Positions 52,966 to 62,515 of a stretch of DNA of 64,000 nt are shown here, in pieces. The DNA is from Psychromonas aquimarina ATCC BAA-1526. Lineage in GTDB: Bacteria; Pseudomonadota; Gammaproteobacteria; Enterobacterales; Psychromonadaceae. Each line of letters starts with the position of its first letter. Position 1 is the stretch's first letter. The notes beneath the pieces were generated by a model. It ran no database searches, was not told the DNA's origin, and saw nothing but the letters and a program-made list of their open reading frames with translations. The stretch spans positions 116,234-180,233 of the forward strand of contig NZ_KE386792.1 of the NCBI RefSeq assembly GCF_000428725.1, given 5' to 3'. A program made the translations under genes and the position numbers.

Positions 52966-54132
52966 ATGCTTACAGCAACAGCACCGCTCACTATAAACGA
53001 ACAGCTGACTCAGCAGGCAGCCGGCTGGCGTAGAGAGTTACACAAGATTCCAGAACTTAGCTTTGATCTGTACAAAACTCAGGAATACATCATTAACTTA
53101 CTGAAACATTGGAACATAGCGTATGATCTTGGTTACGGTAAAACAGGTATTGTCGTTACTATCAAAGGTAAAAAGCAAGGCGATACAATAGCTTTCCGCT
53201 GCGATATGGACGCACTTCCGATGCAGGATGCCTGCGGTAAGTCATGGGCTTCTACACATGAAGGATGCTCCCATTCATGCGGTCACGACGGACATATGGC
53301 TATTACTCTAGCTGTTGTTAAACATCTCGCTGCTTACAATGAATTTAGCGGATGTGTAAAAATTCTGTTCCAGCCGAGTGAAGAAAACGGGCAAGGTGCT
53401 AAAGCAATGATCAAGGATGGTTTATACAAAGATCATCCCTATACCCAGCTGTACGGTTTTCATAATATGCCCCGCCTGCAGGACGGGACAATTCAGGTTC
53501 GTTACGGTGCGACTACCGGTGCCGGTGAGGTGTTTACGCTGTCAGTGACGGGTAAAAGCGGCCATAGCTCCGTACCTCATAAGTGTATTAATCCAATATC
53601 CGCAGCCTGTGAAATCGTTAATGGATGGAACAATATTACAACAAACATTAAAAATGATATGGCGATTATTTCTACCTGTAAGTTAAACGGCGGCACTGCT
53701 ATGAATGGAATACCAGAGCAAGCGTTAGCCGGCGGTACTATGCGCTACTTTGAAGCGCACATTGCCGATTACATGCGCGACAACATGCATCAGATCGCTA
53801 AAGAGGTGTGTAAAAAGTACGGCGCGGTCTATGACTTATTGTTTGAAGTCCTTTGCCCTGCAACCATTAACACCATTGAACACACAAACACTGTCATTGA
53901 ATGTGCGAAGCAGCTGTATGGTGCAGAGAATGTTGTTACTGACGTACCAGCATCACCCGGCGGTGAAGATATGCAGTTTTTTGTTACCGACAAAGTTGAC
54001 GGTGCCTGCTGGTTTATGATCGGTACCAAAGGAACAAACACACATACCGCTAGTTTTGATTTTGATGATACCTGTATTCATAGAGCAGCATCTATGCTGG
54101 TGAATATCGTTTATAACCGCTTAGCAAAGTAA
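52966..54132 (+). CDS. M20-family amidohydrolase (N-acyl-amino-acid hydrolase, HipO/AmaA type)
   Basis: 388 residues. Motifs of the M20D amidohydrolase branch: FRCDMDALPMQD, CSHSCGHDGHMA (metal ligands), FQPSEENGQGAKAM with the catalytic glutamate, and a dimerisation domain (about 185-300). It cleaves N-acyl or hippurate-type bonds and releases free amino acid. Same operon as the permease. It is only distantly related to the other M20 enzyme at 29376-30530. Confidence 0.9.
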   Translation: MLTATAPLTINEQLTQQAAGWRRELHKIPELSFDLYKTQEYIINLLKHWNIAYDLGYGKTGIVVTIKGKKQGDTIAFRCDMDALPMQDACGKSWASTHEGCSHSCGHDGHMAITLAVVKHLAAYNEFSGCVKILFQPSEENGQGAKAMIKDGLYKDHPYTQLYGFHNMPRLQDGTIQVRYGATTGAGEVFTLSVTGKSGHSSVPHKCINPISAACEIVNGWNNITTNIKNDMAIISTCKLNGGTAMNGIPEQALAGGTMRYFEAHIADYMRDNMHQIAKEVCKKYGAVYDLLFEVLCPATINTIEHTNTVIECAKQLYGAENVVTDVPASPGGEDMQFFVTDKVDGACWFMIGTKGTNTHTASFDFDDTCIHRAASMLVNIVYNRLAK

Positions 54133-54179
54133 CAAGGAAACAACATGAATTCATTTATTAAGTGACCATAGTTCGATTT

Positions 54180-54624
54180 AATTTTTATCATAATCGGTTT
54201 AAATTAATTTTAGCTCATCATCTGCCAGCTTGATTTTTGGTTTCTTCTTTTTTTTAAAATATATAACTAAACCTGAGATCAGTTGATCATAAAGCCATTT
54301 TGCTTCTATGCCGACTATGTTCTATCTGAGATATATCATTAATCATCTCAATGATATATCTCTTTGATAACATGGCTCTATTAAATACAGATATAACTTT
54401 AGCTTTCATATTTTTTCGTACTGTTGTGACTAAATTGATATCTTTTTCGAAGAGTTTTTCTGCCCATTTTTTACCAATGCAGTCTTTATCAGCAAAGAGT
54501 TTATCCGTAATATTTTTACACAAATTTGTCAGCTGCGTTCTGTCATTAGTATTGCCGGCCGTTATACTTACCGAAAATATTTCACCAATATGATCATTGT
54601 GTCTTTTAAATGCCAGCCTTACAT
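54180..54624 (-). pseudogene. IS982-family transposase remnant (C-terminal half)
   Basis: On the minus strand the frames read AFKRHNDHIGEIFSVSITAG, LTNLCKNITDKLFADKD, NLVTTVRKNMKAKVISVF and MLSKRYIIEMINDISQIEHSR, which follow the C-terminal half of IS982 transposases (LFADKGYIS, ITKVRKNMK, IIETINDxLKNISQIEHSRHRS). After SRHRS a frameshift occurs and the rest (LISGLVIYFKKKKKPKI) continues in another frame. The N-terminal half and terminal repeats are missing. It abuts the 3' end of the SorC regulator gene. Confidence 0.85.
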
Positions 54625-54626
54625 AA

Positions 54627-55577
54627 CTAGTTGGTCAGCAGCCATCTTGCGGTTTGCTCGTCGGTCACTAAACCATTTAGCCATTTGCCTTTAAGCGCAG
54701 CTAAGATGGCGGCTTGTTTTTCGCTGCCGGATGCAATGGCTATGACATTTTGCTTTTTATTATTACGCACATCATAACTGGTAACACTTTTGTTGATCTT
54801 ATGATCAACACCACTCCCCTGCTCATCAATAAAACGGCCCAAAATTTCTCCCACCACACCAATTTTTCGTAATGATTCTGATTTTTCATTATCAATAAAT
54901 CGATCTTGTACGATGGGGCTTTTATCACCTATCGATCCAATACCAATAAAAATCACATCTGCGTTATCGGCTTTAGTAGTGATATTCTGATACAAGGGGT
55001 TGTTGCACCACATATTATAATCTTCTTGATTATTGGAATAACGTGGGGCAGGTAACTGGTAATAACGTGCTTTGATTTTACTGGCAAATAATAAGGGAAC
55101 ATCATCGTAATAATTACATAGACCTTCGCTATCCATGGCGCTGATTAAGGCGACACATTTATGTTGTGGTCGATCAATTTTTTCCAGATAGTTGATGGCT
55201 TTTTTTAAGGTTTTTCCTGAACCTAGCCCAATCTTTATCGGGGTTTCTTGGCTAATGTATTGCGATATGACTTGTGCACCTCCGTAGGAAAGGGATGTTT
55301 CTTCATCGGTTTCACTATATTTTCCATTGGGAACAATATGGCAAAGCTGCAGCTTAAACTTATCTTTTAATAACCCTTCATATTCAAGGCATGAGGCAAT
55401 AGGGTGATTAATGCCGATAGAGATAATGCCTTCATCCTTTGCTGCTGCAATCATACGCTGTGCGGCTGGTCGCGAGACACCTAAAGCAGCAGCCACTTCG
55501 CTTTGATTAGCACCTGATACATAATATAACCATGCAGCCCTGACGATACTGTCTATTTTCGAATTACTCTCTTTCAC
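54627..55577 (-). CDS. SorC/DeoR-family sugar-binding transcriptional regulator
   Basis: 316 residues. HTH at about 12-45 (RAAWLYYVSGANQSEVAAAL and GVSRPAAQRMI), then a SorC sugar-binding domain (about 55-316) with GLGSGKTLKKAI, ALISAMDSEG and IGIGSIGDKSPIV. Such proteins bind sugar-phosphates and act as tetramers. It is divergent from the pentitol operon and very likely its regulator, like DalR of Klebsiella. It is immediately followed by an IS982 remnant, which may have displaced its original terminator. Confidence 0.88.
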   Translation of the reverse strand: MKESNSKIDSIVRAAWLYYVSGANQSEVAAALGVSRPAAQRMIAAAKDEGIISIGINHPIASCLEYEGLLKDKFKLQLCHIVPNGKYSETDEETSLSYGGAQVISQYISQETPIKIGLGSGKTLKKAINYLEKIDRPQHKCVALISAMDSEGLCNYYDDVPLLFASKIKARYYQLPAPRYSNNQEDYNMWCNNPLYQNITTKADNADVIFIGIGSIGDKSPIVQDRFIDNEKSESLRKIGVVGEILGRFIDEQGSGVDHKINKSVTSYDVRNNKKQNVIAIASGSEKQAAILAALKGKWLNGLVTDEQTARWLLTN

Positions 55578-56292
55578 GGCTTGATTCCTGCGTTATTATA
55601 TTAGGTGGTTAGCTTAATAAGATTGATGTAGCTGCTTATTGTGATCCTGCTAGTTTAAGTAAAATCTAACGTGAGTGTTGGTGGCAGGTCAAGTAGTTTA
55701 GTTTTTTGTGTATAGCTCCGGTGCGGATTCATCGTTTTCCGGATGCTAGCGCAAGGCAATAACGATAACCTTCGTTGTTATCAGGCTTTGAGTTAGCATG
55801 CTAACTTATCTTTTTTACGGCCGGTATCTGCGCTGGTTGCATCCCTGACTTGTTCCACGATGGCACGTATCGACTTGCCTCTCCAATTTGATTTGTATTT
55901 TAAACTTGCTTTAAAGAGGCGCTGTAGTGCTGTTTTTGAGCCGTCAAAGGGAAAATAAAAGTAAGCTGTTGGAAATAATGCTTGCTCACGATAAAGCATT
56001 TAACAAAAAAATAAGATACACCTATTGTTCAGGGATATGCATGAGATAGGGGGGGTATTAATTTCAGCAAGCTCGTTTAGATGCTCGCTGTTTGTCTAGC
56101 TTACCATTATAAATTGTCATTAATCTTGTTCTCTCTTCCTTTTAAATTATATTTTTGTTCAGCACGTTATATTTGTCTTGTCTGTTTATTAGCTAATTAT
56201 TAATGATAAAAACACAGTAAATTTCTCCCTCAATTTATCGATTGAACTCTGCTTTCATTTTCTTCTGTTCGACTTTTCAACAAAAAAATTAG
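55578..56292. other. Intergenic region between SorC regulator and pentitol operon
   Basis: 715 bp, mostly AT-rich. A perfect 14-bp palindrome GTTAGCATGCTAAC is at 55792-55805 and an imperfect hairpin (ATAACGA...TCGTTGTTAT) just before it. A 68-codon minus frame (55793-55999; reads SIRAIVEQVRDATSADTGRK) lacks a ribosome site and any known family, so I do not call it. Confidence 0.5.
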
Positions 56293-56378
56293 ACTTGAGC
56301 ACTATTGAATAATAATTCAATTTATGGATAATTGCCCAATTATGATCAAAAGCCCAGCTTTTGGGCAATTGCTCAAGT
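56293..56378 (+). promoter_or_regulatory. Nested palindromic operator region of the pentitol operon
   Basis: Four inverted repeats are packed into 86 bp directly upstream of the dehydrogenase: ACTTGAGCA (56293) / TGCTCAAGT (56370); TTGAAT-AATA-ATTCAA (56305-56320); AATTGCCCAA (56330) / TTGGGCAATT (56361); AAAAGC-CCA-GCTTTT (56348-56362). The layout suits a SorC tetramer that contacts two sites. Operator role is inferred from position. Confidence 0.7.
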
Positions 56379-56413
56379 ATAGTCACTGCTAACAATTAAC
56401 TGGAGGTAATAAC

Positions 56414-57787
56414 ATGACTAAATCAAATAAATACACTTGGCTGCATATCGGATTGGGTTCTTTTCATCGTGCACATCAGGCGTGGTATTTACATAAACTG
56501 ATTGAATCTGGCGATGACTCTTGGTCTATTTCTGCTGGTAACATTCGTAACGATGCTGAAGATATTGCCGGCCACCTAGCAAACCAAGATGGTAAATATA
56601 TGTTAGAAACGATTTCCCCTAAGGGTGACAGCGCCTATGAAGAGATCACGTCTATTCAAAAGATTATTCCATGGCAGGCAGATTTGGCACCATTAATCGC
56701 GGAAGGCATGAAAGAATCAACGAAAGTTATCGCTTTTACAGTGACCGAAGCGGGTTACTATCTTGACACTAGCTTTAAGTTAGACCAAGAAAACAGCGCC
56801 GTTGCAGCGGACTTAGCGGGCGATAATCAAACCATTTATGGCACGGTAGCAAAAATTCTTCGTGAGCGAATGAAAGCAGAGAATGGACCCGTTACCTTAT
56901 TGAACTGCGATAATGTTCGTCACAATGGTGAGCGTTTTCACGATGGTCTAATGGAGTTTTTAGCACTAAGCGGTGATAGCGAACTGCTTGCTTGGTTAGA
57001 GAGCAATGCGACTTGTCCAAATACGATGGTTGACCGTATTACACCTCGTCCAAGTGCTGAATTACCCGCGCGTATTGAAATGAAAACCGGCATTGCTGAC
57101 AAAGCGCCAGTGATGGGAGAAGAGTTTATTCAATGGGTCGTCGAAGATAAGTTTATTACTATTCGTCCCAATCTAGAGACGGTGGGTGTTGAGACCGTTG
57201 ACTCAGTTATCCCCTATGAAGAAGCTAAAATTCGCATTTTAAATGCTTCTCATAGCTGTATTGCGTGGGCTGGAACGTTGGCAAATCAATCTTATATTCA
57301 TGAAAGTACATTAACCGATTCTATCTTTAAAGTCGCTTACGATTATGTTACTGAGGATGTTATCCCCAGTTTAGGTAATAACGGTATCGATTTACCGACT
57401 TATCGAGATGTGGTCCTTGAGCGTTTTACCAACCCCTATATTCAAGATACTAACCAACGTGTTGCAGCTGATGGCTTCTCTAAAATTCCTGCCATGGTTA
57501 CTCCAACAATGATTGATTGTTATAACCGTAACGAAACGCCAGATGCGACGGCGGCACTACCCGCGCTCTTCTTTACCTTTATGCAGAAATGGCACGAAGG
57601 TCAACTACCTTACGAATACCAAGACGGCATTCTCGATGAGCAGGCTGTGCATGCTATGTATAACTCAGCGGATCCCATTAAAGCTTATGCGACCAACGAG
57701 ATGTTATTCGGTGAGCTAGCGAGTAAGCCTGAATTTGAAACGCTGCTAAGAAATAAAATCGCAGTTGTTTCACCAATGTTTAGCTAA
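56414..57787 (+). CDS. dalD: D-arabinitol 4-dehydrogenase (mannitol dehydrogenase family)
   Basis: 457 residues, near the 455 of Klebsiella DalD. It oxidises D-arabinitol to D-xylulose with NAD+. N-terminal Rossmann part with [16 protein letters not shown], middle [11 protein letters not shown], and the catalytic-lysine/histidine block [24 protein letters not shown] ribosome site. First gene of the operon, followed after 11 nt by the kinase. Other polyols (mannitol, sorbitol) are possible substrates for the family; the xylulokinase and transporter favour arabinitol. Confidence 0.88.
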   Translation: MTKSNKYTWLHIGLGSFHRAHQAWYLHKLIESGDDSWSISAGNIRNDAEDIAGHLANQDGKYMLETISPKGDSAYEEITSIQKIIPWQADLAPLIAEGMKESTKVIAFTVTEAGYYLDTSFKLDQENSAVAADLAGDNQTIYGTVAKILRERMKAENGPVTLLNCDNVRHNGERFHDGLMEFLALSGDSELLAWLESNATCPNTMVDRITPRPSAELPARIEMKTGIADKAPVMGEEFIQWVVEDKFITIRPNLETVGVETVDSVIPYEEAKIRILNASHSCIAWAGTLANQSYIHESTLTDSIFKVAYDYVTEDVIPSLGNNGIDLPTYRDVVLERFTNPYIQDTNQRVAADGFSKIPAMVTPTMIDCYNRNETPDATAALPALFFTFMQKWHEGQLPYEYQDGILDEQAVHAMYNSADPIKAYATNEMLFGELASKPEFETLLRNKIAVVSPMFS

Positions 57788-57798
57788 AGGAGCAGGTT

Positions 57799-59259
57799 AT
57801 GTATTTAGGTATCGATCTTGGCACTTCTGAAGTTAAAGCGATTGTCATCAATGGCAGTGGAGACATTGTTGCCAGTGAAAGTATGGCATTAACTATACAG
57901 CGTCCATTTACGTACTGGTCAGAGCAGCAACCAGAGCAATGGTGGCAAGCGACGCAGCAGATTATTCCAAAACTACGTGATAAATGTGCTCAACATTGGG
58001 CAAAAATCAAAGCAATTGGTTTATCAGGGCAAATGCATGGCGCAGTGCTGCTTGATGAAAATGGAAAATCTTTGCGTCCTGCAATTCTTTGGAATGACAC
58101 ACGCTGCGCGAAAGAGTGTGAAGAATTTGAAAAAGCGGCTCCGAAGTTACACGAGATCGCAGGAAATTTGGCGATGCCCGGCTTCACTGCTCCAAAATTG
58201 ATGTGGGTGAAAAAACATGAGCCAGAGATTTTTTCGCAAGTAAAAACAGTGTTATTACCTAAGGATTATTTACGCTATCAAATGACTGGAACTACTGTGT
58301 CTGATATGTCGGATTCAGCGGGGACATTATGGCTTGATGTTGAAAAAAGGGATTGGTCTGACTATTTGTTAGAGAAATCGGGTATGCACCGCTCGCAAAT
58401 GCCGTCGCTGGTAGAAGGGAGTGATGTTTCTGCAGCGCTATCACCAGAAATCGCTATTGAATGGGGGTTAGCTGATGATGTGGTGGTAGCGGGGGGCGGT
58501 GGAGACAATGCCGTTAGTGCGATCGGTGTTGGTGCTGTTACGCCCGGTGATGCGTTTATTTCGCTGGGTACCTCGGGTGTTATCTTTGTGGTTAATGAGC
58601 AGTATAGCCCGGAGCCTGCCTCTGCGGTACATGCTTTTTGTCATGCATTACCGCTGCGTTGGCATCAAATGAGTGTGATGTTAAGTGCCGCTAGTTGTTT
58701 GCAGTGGTTTTGTCGACTCGTAGGGACTAATGAAGCTGAGTTATTGTTGGAAGTGGAACAGTTAACAGAGCAGCAAAAGCAGTCCGCCCCTATTTTTCTT
58801 CCTTATTTATCGGGAGAAAGAACGCCGCACAATGATCCCTATGCCACAGGTAGTTTTCATGGCATGACGCATAACACGTCACGTGCGGTGCTTGGTTATT
58901 CGGTTATTGAAGGGGTTAGTTTTGGGCTTGCTGATGGATTGTCTGCGTTGCAAAACTCAAAAACTAAGATCACGCAATGTTCGCTCGTTGGAGGAGGAGC
59001 GAGGAGTACGTTCTGGGCTCAACTACTTGCAGATACTTTAGATCTACCCATTGTTACCCATAAAGGAGGTGAAACGGGGGGAGCACTAGGAGCGGCTCGA
59101 CTTGCTCGACTTGCCGCTGGCGGTAGTGAAAACGATGTATGTAAGAAACCTGAGGTATCTAATATCTATATAGCAAATAAAGAGATTAAAAAGCATTTAA
59201 AAGAACGTTATCAAACGTTTAAAGATATTTATCAGAATGATCTTAAGTTAAGAAAGTAA
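57799..59259 (+). CDS. xylB: D-xylulokinase
   Basis: 486 residues of the FGGY kinase family. N-terminal YLGIDLGTSEVKAIVI (ATP loop), SGQMHGAVLLDENG typical of xylulokinases, MSDSAGTLWLDVEKRDWS and the C-terminal GGGARSTFWAQLLADTLDLP motif. It phosphorylates D-xylulose to xylulose 5-phosphate. Equivalent to Klebsiella DalK in this context. AGGAG ribosome site 11 nt after dalD. Confidence 0.93.
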   Translation: MYLGIDLGTSEVKAIVINGSGDIVASESMALTIQRPFTYWSEQQPEQWWQATQQIIPKLRDKCAQHWAKIKAIGLSGQMHGAVLLDENGKSLRPAILWNDTRCAKECEEFEKAAPKLHEIAGNLAMPGFTAPKLMWVKKHEPEIFSQVKTVLLPKDYLRYQMTGTTVSDMSDSAGTLWLDVEKRDWSDYLLEKSGMHRSQMPSLVEGSDVSAALSPEIAIEWGLADDVVVAGGGGDNAVSAIGVGAVTPGDAFISLGTSGVIFVVNEQYSPEPASAVHAFCHALPLRWHQMSVMLSAASCLQWFCRLVGTNEAELLLEVEQLTEQQKQSAPIFLPYLSGERTPHNDPYATGSFHGMTHNTSRAVLGYSVIEGVSFGLADGLSALQNSKTKITQCSLVGGGARSTFWAQLLADTLDLPIVTHKGGETGGALGAARLARLAAGGSENDVCKKPEVSNIYIANKEIKKHLKERYQTFKDIYQNDLKLRK

Positions 59260-59322
59260 AAAATAATCCACCGCGCCTTGACAGACAGGGCGCTGTTAAT
59301 CAATCGAATTTGAGGAAAACTG

Positions 59323-60600
59323 ATGGAAACAGTAAATAAAACGTGGCTAGGTTTGCCGTTAAATTTAATTTGGGGCTATGTCGCGATCGCTATTTTTATG
59401 ACAGGTGATGGTTTTGAGCTAGCCTTTTTATCACGTTATATTACTGAGCTTGGCTTTAGCCCTGCGCAGTCTTCAATGGCGTTTACCTTATATGGTTTAG
59501 CTGCAGCGATTGCAGCCTGGGTATCTGGTGTACTTGCAGAAATTATTACTCCGCAAAAAACCATGAAAATTGGTTTTATCTTATGGTGTATATTTCATGT
59601 ATTATTTTTAGTTTTTGGCTTAGGTGATGCCAATTACCCTCTGATTTTATTATTTTATGGTATTCGTGGATTAGCTTATCCTCTTTTCTTATATTCATTT
59701 ATTGTGGTGATTGTAAACAATGTACGCAGTGACTCTGTAAGTTCGGCACTTGGCTGGTTCTGGACTGTGTATTCTATTGGTATTGGTGTGGCTGGTAGTT
59801 ACATACCTAGCTTTACCATTCCAATGTTCGGTGAAATGGGTACGCTTTGGTTAGCTTTAGTCTTCTGCCTGGCCGGCGGGATCATGGCAATGATTGCACT
59901 GCGTAATGTGAAAGTCCCCACGCATATGCAGTCATTATCAAGAAAGGAGAAGTTTACCGAACTGAGCCGTGCAGTAACGCTAATTTATACCAATAAAAAT
60001 ATTCTTGCTTCAAGTTTTGTACGTATCGTTAATACGCTTTCACTATTTGGCTTTGCCGTGATTATGCCGATGATGTTTGTTGATGATCTTGGTTTCACGA
60101 CCTCTGAGTGGTTACAGGTTTGGACCGCTTTCTTCTTTGCCACGATTTTCTCCAATGTATTTTGGGGGGTGATAAGTGAAAAAATTGGCTGGATACCAAC
60201 AGTACGCTGGTTTGGCTGTATCGGCATGGCGTTTTCTACTTTAGCTTTCTATTATATCCCCCAGCATTTTGGTCATAACTTTGCGGTGGCACTTATTCCA
60301 GCCATTATGTTAGGAATCTTCGTTGCAGCCTTTGTTCCTATGGCGGCTGTCTTCCCGGCCTTGGAGCCAAAACATAAGGGAGCCGCTATTTCGGTTTATA
60401 ACCTATCAGCAGGCCTTTCTAACTTTTTAGCACCAGCGATTGCGGTCATTGTTTTACCTTACTTTAGTACCCTTGGTGTTGTCATAGCTTATGCAGGTTT
60501 ATACCTTATCGCTTTTTGGGTGAGCTATAAAATTGAAGTAAAACAGCCTGGTTTTGGTGAAGAAAGGAGGGAATTAGAGGAGGCCGTAACTTTGGTTTAA
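59323..60600 (+). CDS. dalT: Polyol MFS transporter (RbtT/DalT type)
   Basis: 425 residues, the length of Klebsiella DalT. About 12 membrane segments of the major facilitator superfamily (FMTGDGFELAFLSRYITELG at the N-terminus, a central loop near residue 200). DalT and RbtT are proton symporters for D-arabinitol and ribitol. The position in the operon after dehydrogenase and kinase supports arabinitol. Substrate is by context. Confidence 0.87.
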   Translation: METVNKTWLGLPLNLIWGYVAIAIFMTGDGFELAFLSRYITELGFSPAQSSMAFTLYGLAAAIAAWVSGVLAEIITPQKTMKIGFILWCIFHVLFLVFGLGDANYPLILLFYGIRGLAYPLFLYSFIVVIVNNVRSDSVSSALGWFWTVYSIGIGVAGSYIPSFTIPMFGEMGTLWLALVFCLAGGIMAMIALRNVKVPTHMQSLSRKEKFTELSRAVTLIYTNKNILASSFVRIVNTLSLFGFAVIMPMMFVDDLGFTTSEWLQVWTAFFFATIFSNVFWGVISEKIGWIPTVRWFGCIGMAFSTLAFYYIPQHFGHNFAVALIPAIMLGIFVAAFVPMAAVFPALEPKHKGAAISVYNLSAGLSNFLAPAIAVIVLPYFSTLGVVIAYAGLYLIAFWVSYKIEVKQPGFGEERRELEEAVTLV

Positions 60601-60744
60601 GCCGATTAATAGCACAGATAACATCTCTTTAGTAATTAAGGTCGATAGAAACAGAGTTGTATGAGAACTTTGTTTCAGCCTTACAAGTCACAATAGTCAT
60701 TTTTTGCTAAAGAACTGAATAACCATAAAATAGGCAATAATTAG

Positions 60745-61452
60745 ATGAATAAAAATACAGTTATCTTTGATATGGACGGGGTCATTATTGATTCGGAACC
60801 TTTTTGGAGAGAAGCACAGATTAATGAGCTAGCTAAATATAACGTTACAGTCACTGCGGCTGATTGTATCCAGTTCACAATGGGAAAGCGTTTAGAGGAT
60901 ATCGCTAAGGTTTGGTGCTTACGTTATCAATTAGTAGTTTGTCCCTCTATCTTACAGCAAGGCATAATGCAGTCAGTAATTGAATTAATTCTTGAGCAAG
61001 GTTGTGCTAAGCCCGGTTTGCATAGCCTATTAAATTATTTAAAAGAGCGTGAATTCAATATCGGTTTAGCAACCTCTTCAAGCAAACCTATTATTAATGC
61101 CGTACTACAATCTTTAGGAATTCACTCCTATTTCAGCATTATCTGCAGCGCGGATGATGAGCCTTACGGTAAACCCCATCCAGATGTTTATTTAACTACA
61201 GCGCAACGTTTTCAAGTTAACACAGGGCAGTGTCTTGTTATTGAAGATAGTGTCACTGGCATGATTGCAGGTAAAGCGGCGGCCATGACAACTTGGGTGG
61301 TTCCAGAGAATAGTCAGAGTCCTGAATTTAGTATTGCCGATGCAGTTTTTAGTTCACTCATTGATGTTCGGCAGCACTTAGATCGCGTTATAACGAAGAA
61401 TATAAACAATAAGACCCATAGTAATACTGCACAACTAAAACAAGCCATTTAA
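60745..61452 (+). CDS. HAD-superfamily sugar phosphatase (YniC/HxpB-like)
   Basis: 235 residues. HAD subfamily IA with cap: nucleophile motif VIFDMDGVIIDSEPFW (D9, D11), ATSSSKPIINAVL (motif II Ser), and KPHPDVYLTTAQRF with EDSVTGMIAGKAA (motif III/IV). It resembles 2-deoxyglucose-6-phosphatase YniC. In this operon it may remove stalled or toxic phosphorylated pentitols or pentoses. That role is inference. A 144-bp gap separates it from the transporter. Confidence 0.88.
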   Translation: MNKNTVIFDMDGVIIDSEPFWREAQINELAKYNVTVTAADCIQFTMGKRLEDIAKVWCLRYQLVVCPSILQQGIMQSVIELILEQGCAKPGLHSLLNYLKEREFNIGLATSSSKPIINAVLQSLGIHSYFSIICSADDEPYGKPHPDVYLTTAQRFQVNTGQCLVIEDSVTGMIAGKAAAMTTWVVPENSQSPEFSIADAVFSSLIDVRQHLDRVITKNINNKTHSNTAQLKQAI

Positions 61453-61514
61453 CTTAATAAAGGAGCTGCCAGCAGTATTATTATTAAATACCCATGCTGG
61501 TAGATTGAAAGCCA

Positions 61515-62480
61515 ATGAATTTACTTAATCAACTTAAAGAAAAGACAACAGTGGTCGCGGATAGCGGTGATATTGACTCAATTAGAGCATTAAACCCAGT
61601 GGATGCTACTACGAATCCCTCACTGATTTTACAAGCGGCTAAACTGCCGCAGTATCAACATTTACTGACGGATGCGATAGCAAAATCTACCCTGCAGGGG
61701 AAAGTAGATATTGATGATATCTGCGATCAGTTAATTGTTAATTTTGGTTGTGAGATTTTAAAACATATTCCCGGCCGCATCTCTAGTGAAGTGGATGCTC
61801 GTCTCTCTTTTGATACTCAAGCTAGTATTGAGAAAGGACGTAAGCTGATTGCATTATATGAGCAGGCAGGGATCAGTAAAGAGCGGGTGTTAATTAAAAT
61901 AGCCTCAACGTGGCAGGGTATTAAAGCGGCGGAACAATTAGAAAAAGAAGGGATTGCCTGTAACCTCACGTTACTGTTTAGCATGGCGCAAGCGGTCGCC
62001 TGTGCAGAGGCGAATGTTACCCTTATTTCTCCTTTTGTTAGCCGCATTTTAGACTGGTACACAAAGAATGAAGGGCGATTTTACGCTGCCAGTGAGGATC
62101 CGGGTGTTCGCTCAGTTAGCGATATTTATAATTATTACAAACAGTATGGTTATAAAACGGTGATCATGGGAGCGAGTTTTAGAAATATAGGCGAAGTGAT
62201 TGAGCTTGCTGGCTGTGATCTATTGACTATTTCTCCTGCACTATTAACAGAATTACAAAACACAAAAGGTCGTTTGGTGACTAAGTTATCCGCACACAAA
62301 CTAGAGAAAAAATCACAGGACACCATTCAGCCTCTTAGCGAAGCTCAGTTCCTTTGGTTACACAATCAAGATGCTATGGCCACGGAAAAACTGGCTGAGG
62401 GTATTCGGAATTTTGCCTTAGATCAAAATCGACTAGAAGAAGTGCTGATACCGATGAGCACCCCAAAAGCAAGCGCCTGA
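61515..62480 (+). CDS. tal: Transaldolase
   Basis: 321 residues, TalB-like. Schiff-base lysine K128 in [13 protein letters not shown]16 in [17 protein letters not shown] and [11 protein letters not shown] are all intact. It swaps a dihydroxyacetone unit between sedoheptulose 7-phosphate and glyceraldehyde 3-phosphate. An operon-specific copy dedicated to pentose flow, 35 bp before transketolase. Confidence 0.94.
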   Translation: MNLLNQLKEKTTVVADSGDIDSIRALNPVDATTNPSLILQAAKLPQYQHLLTDAIAKSTLQGKVDIDDICDQLIVNFGCEILKHIPGRISSEVDARLSFDTQASIEKGRKLIALYEQAGISKERVLIKIASTWQGIKAAEQLEKEGIACNLTLLFSMAQAVACAEANVTLISPFVSRILDWYTKNEGRFYAASEDPGVRSVSDIYNYYKQYGYKTVIMGASFRNIGEVIELAGCDLLTISPALLTELQNTKGRLVTKLSAHKLEKKSQDTIQPLSEAQFLWLHNQDAMATEKLAEGIRNFALDQNRLEEVLIPMSTPKASA

Positions 62481-62515
62481 TAAGTATATTAAACATAAAA
62501 TAATAGGATAAAACA

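Noticed and set aside
55793-55999. 68-codon minus-strand frame (SIRAIVEQVRDATSADTGRK)
   Set aside because: Protein-like in places but without a ribosome site or recognised relatives; its stop lies inside a palindrome.
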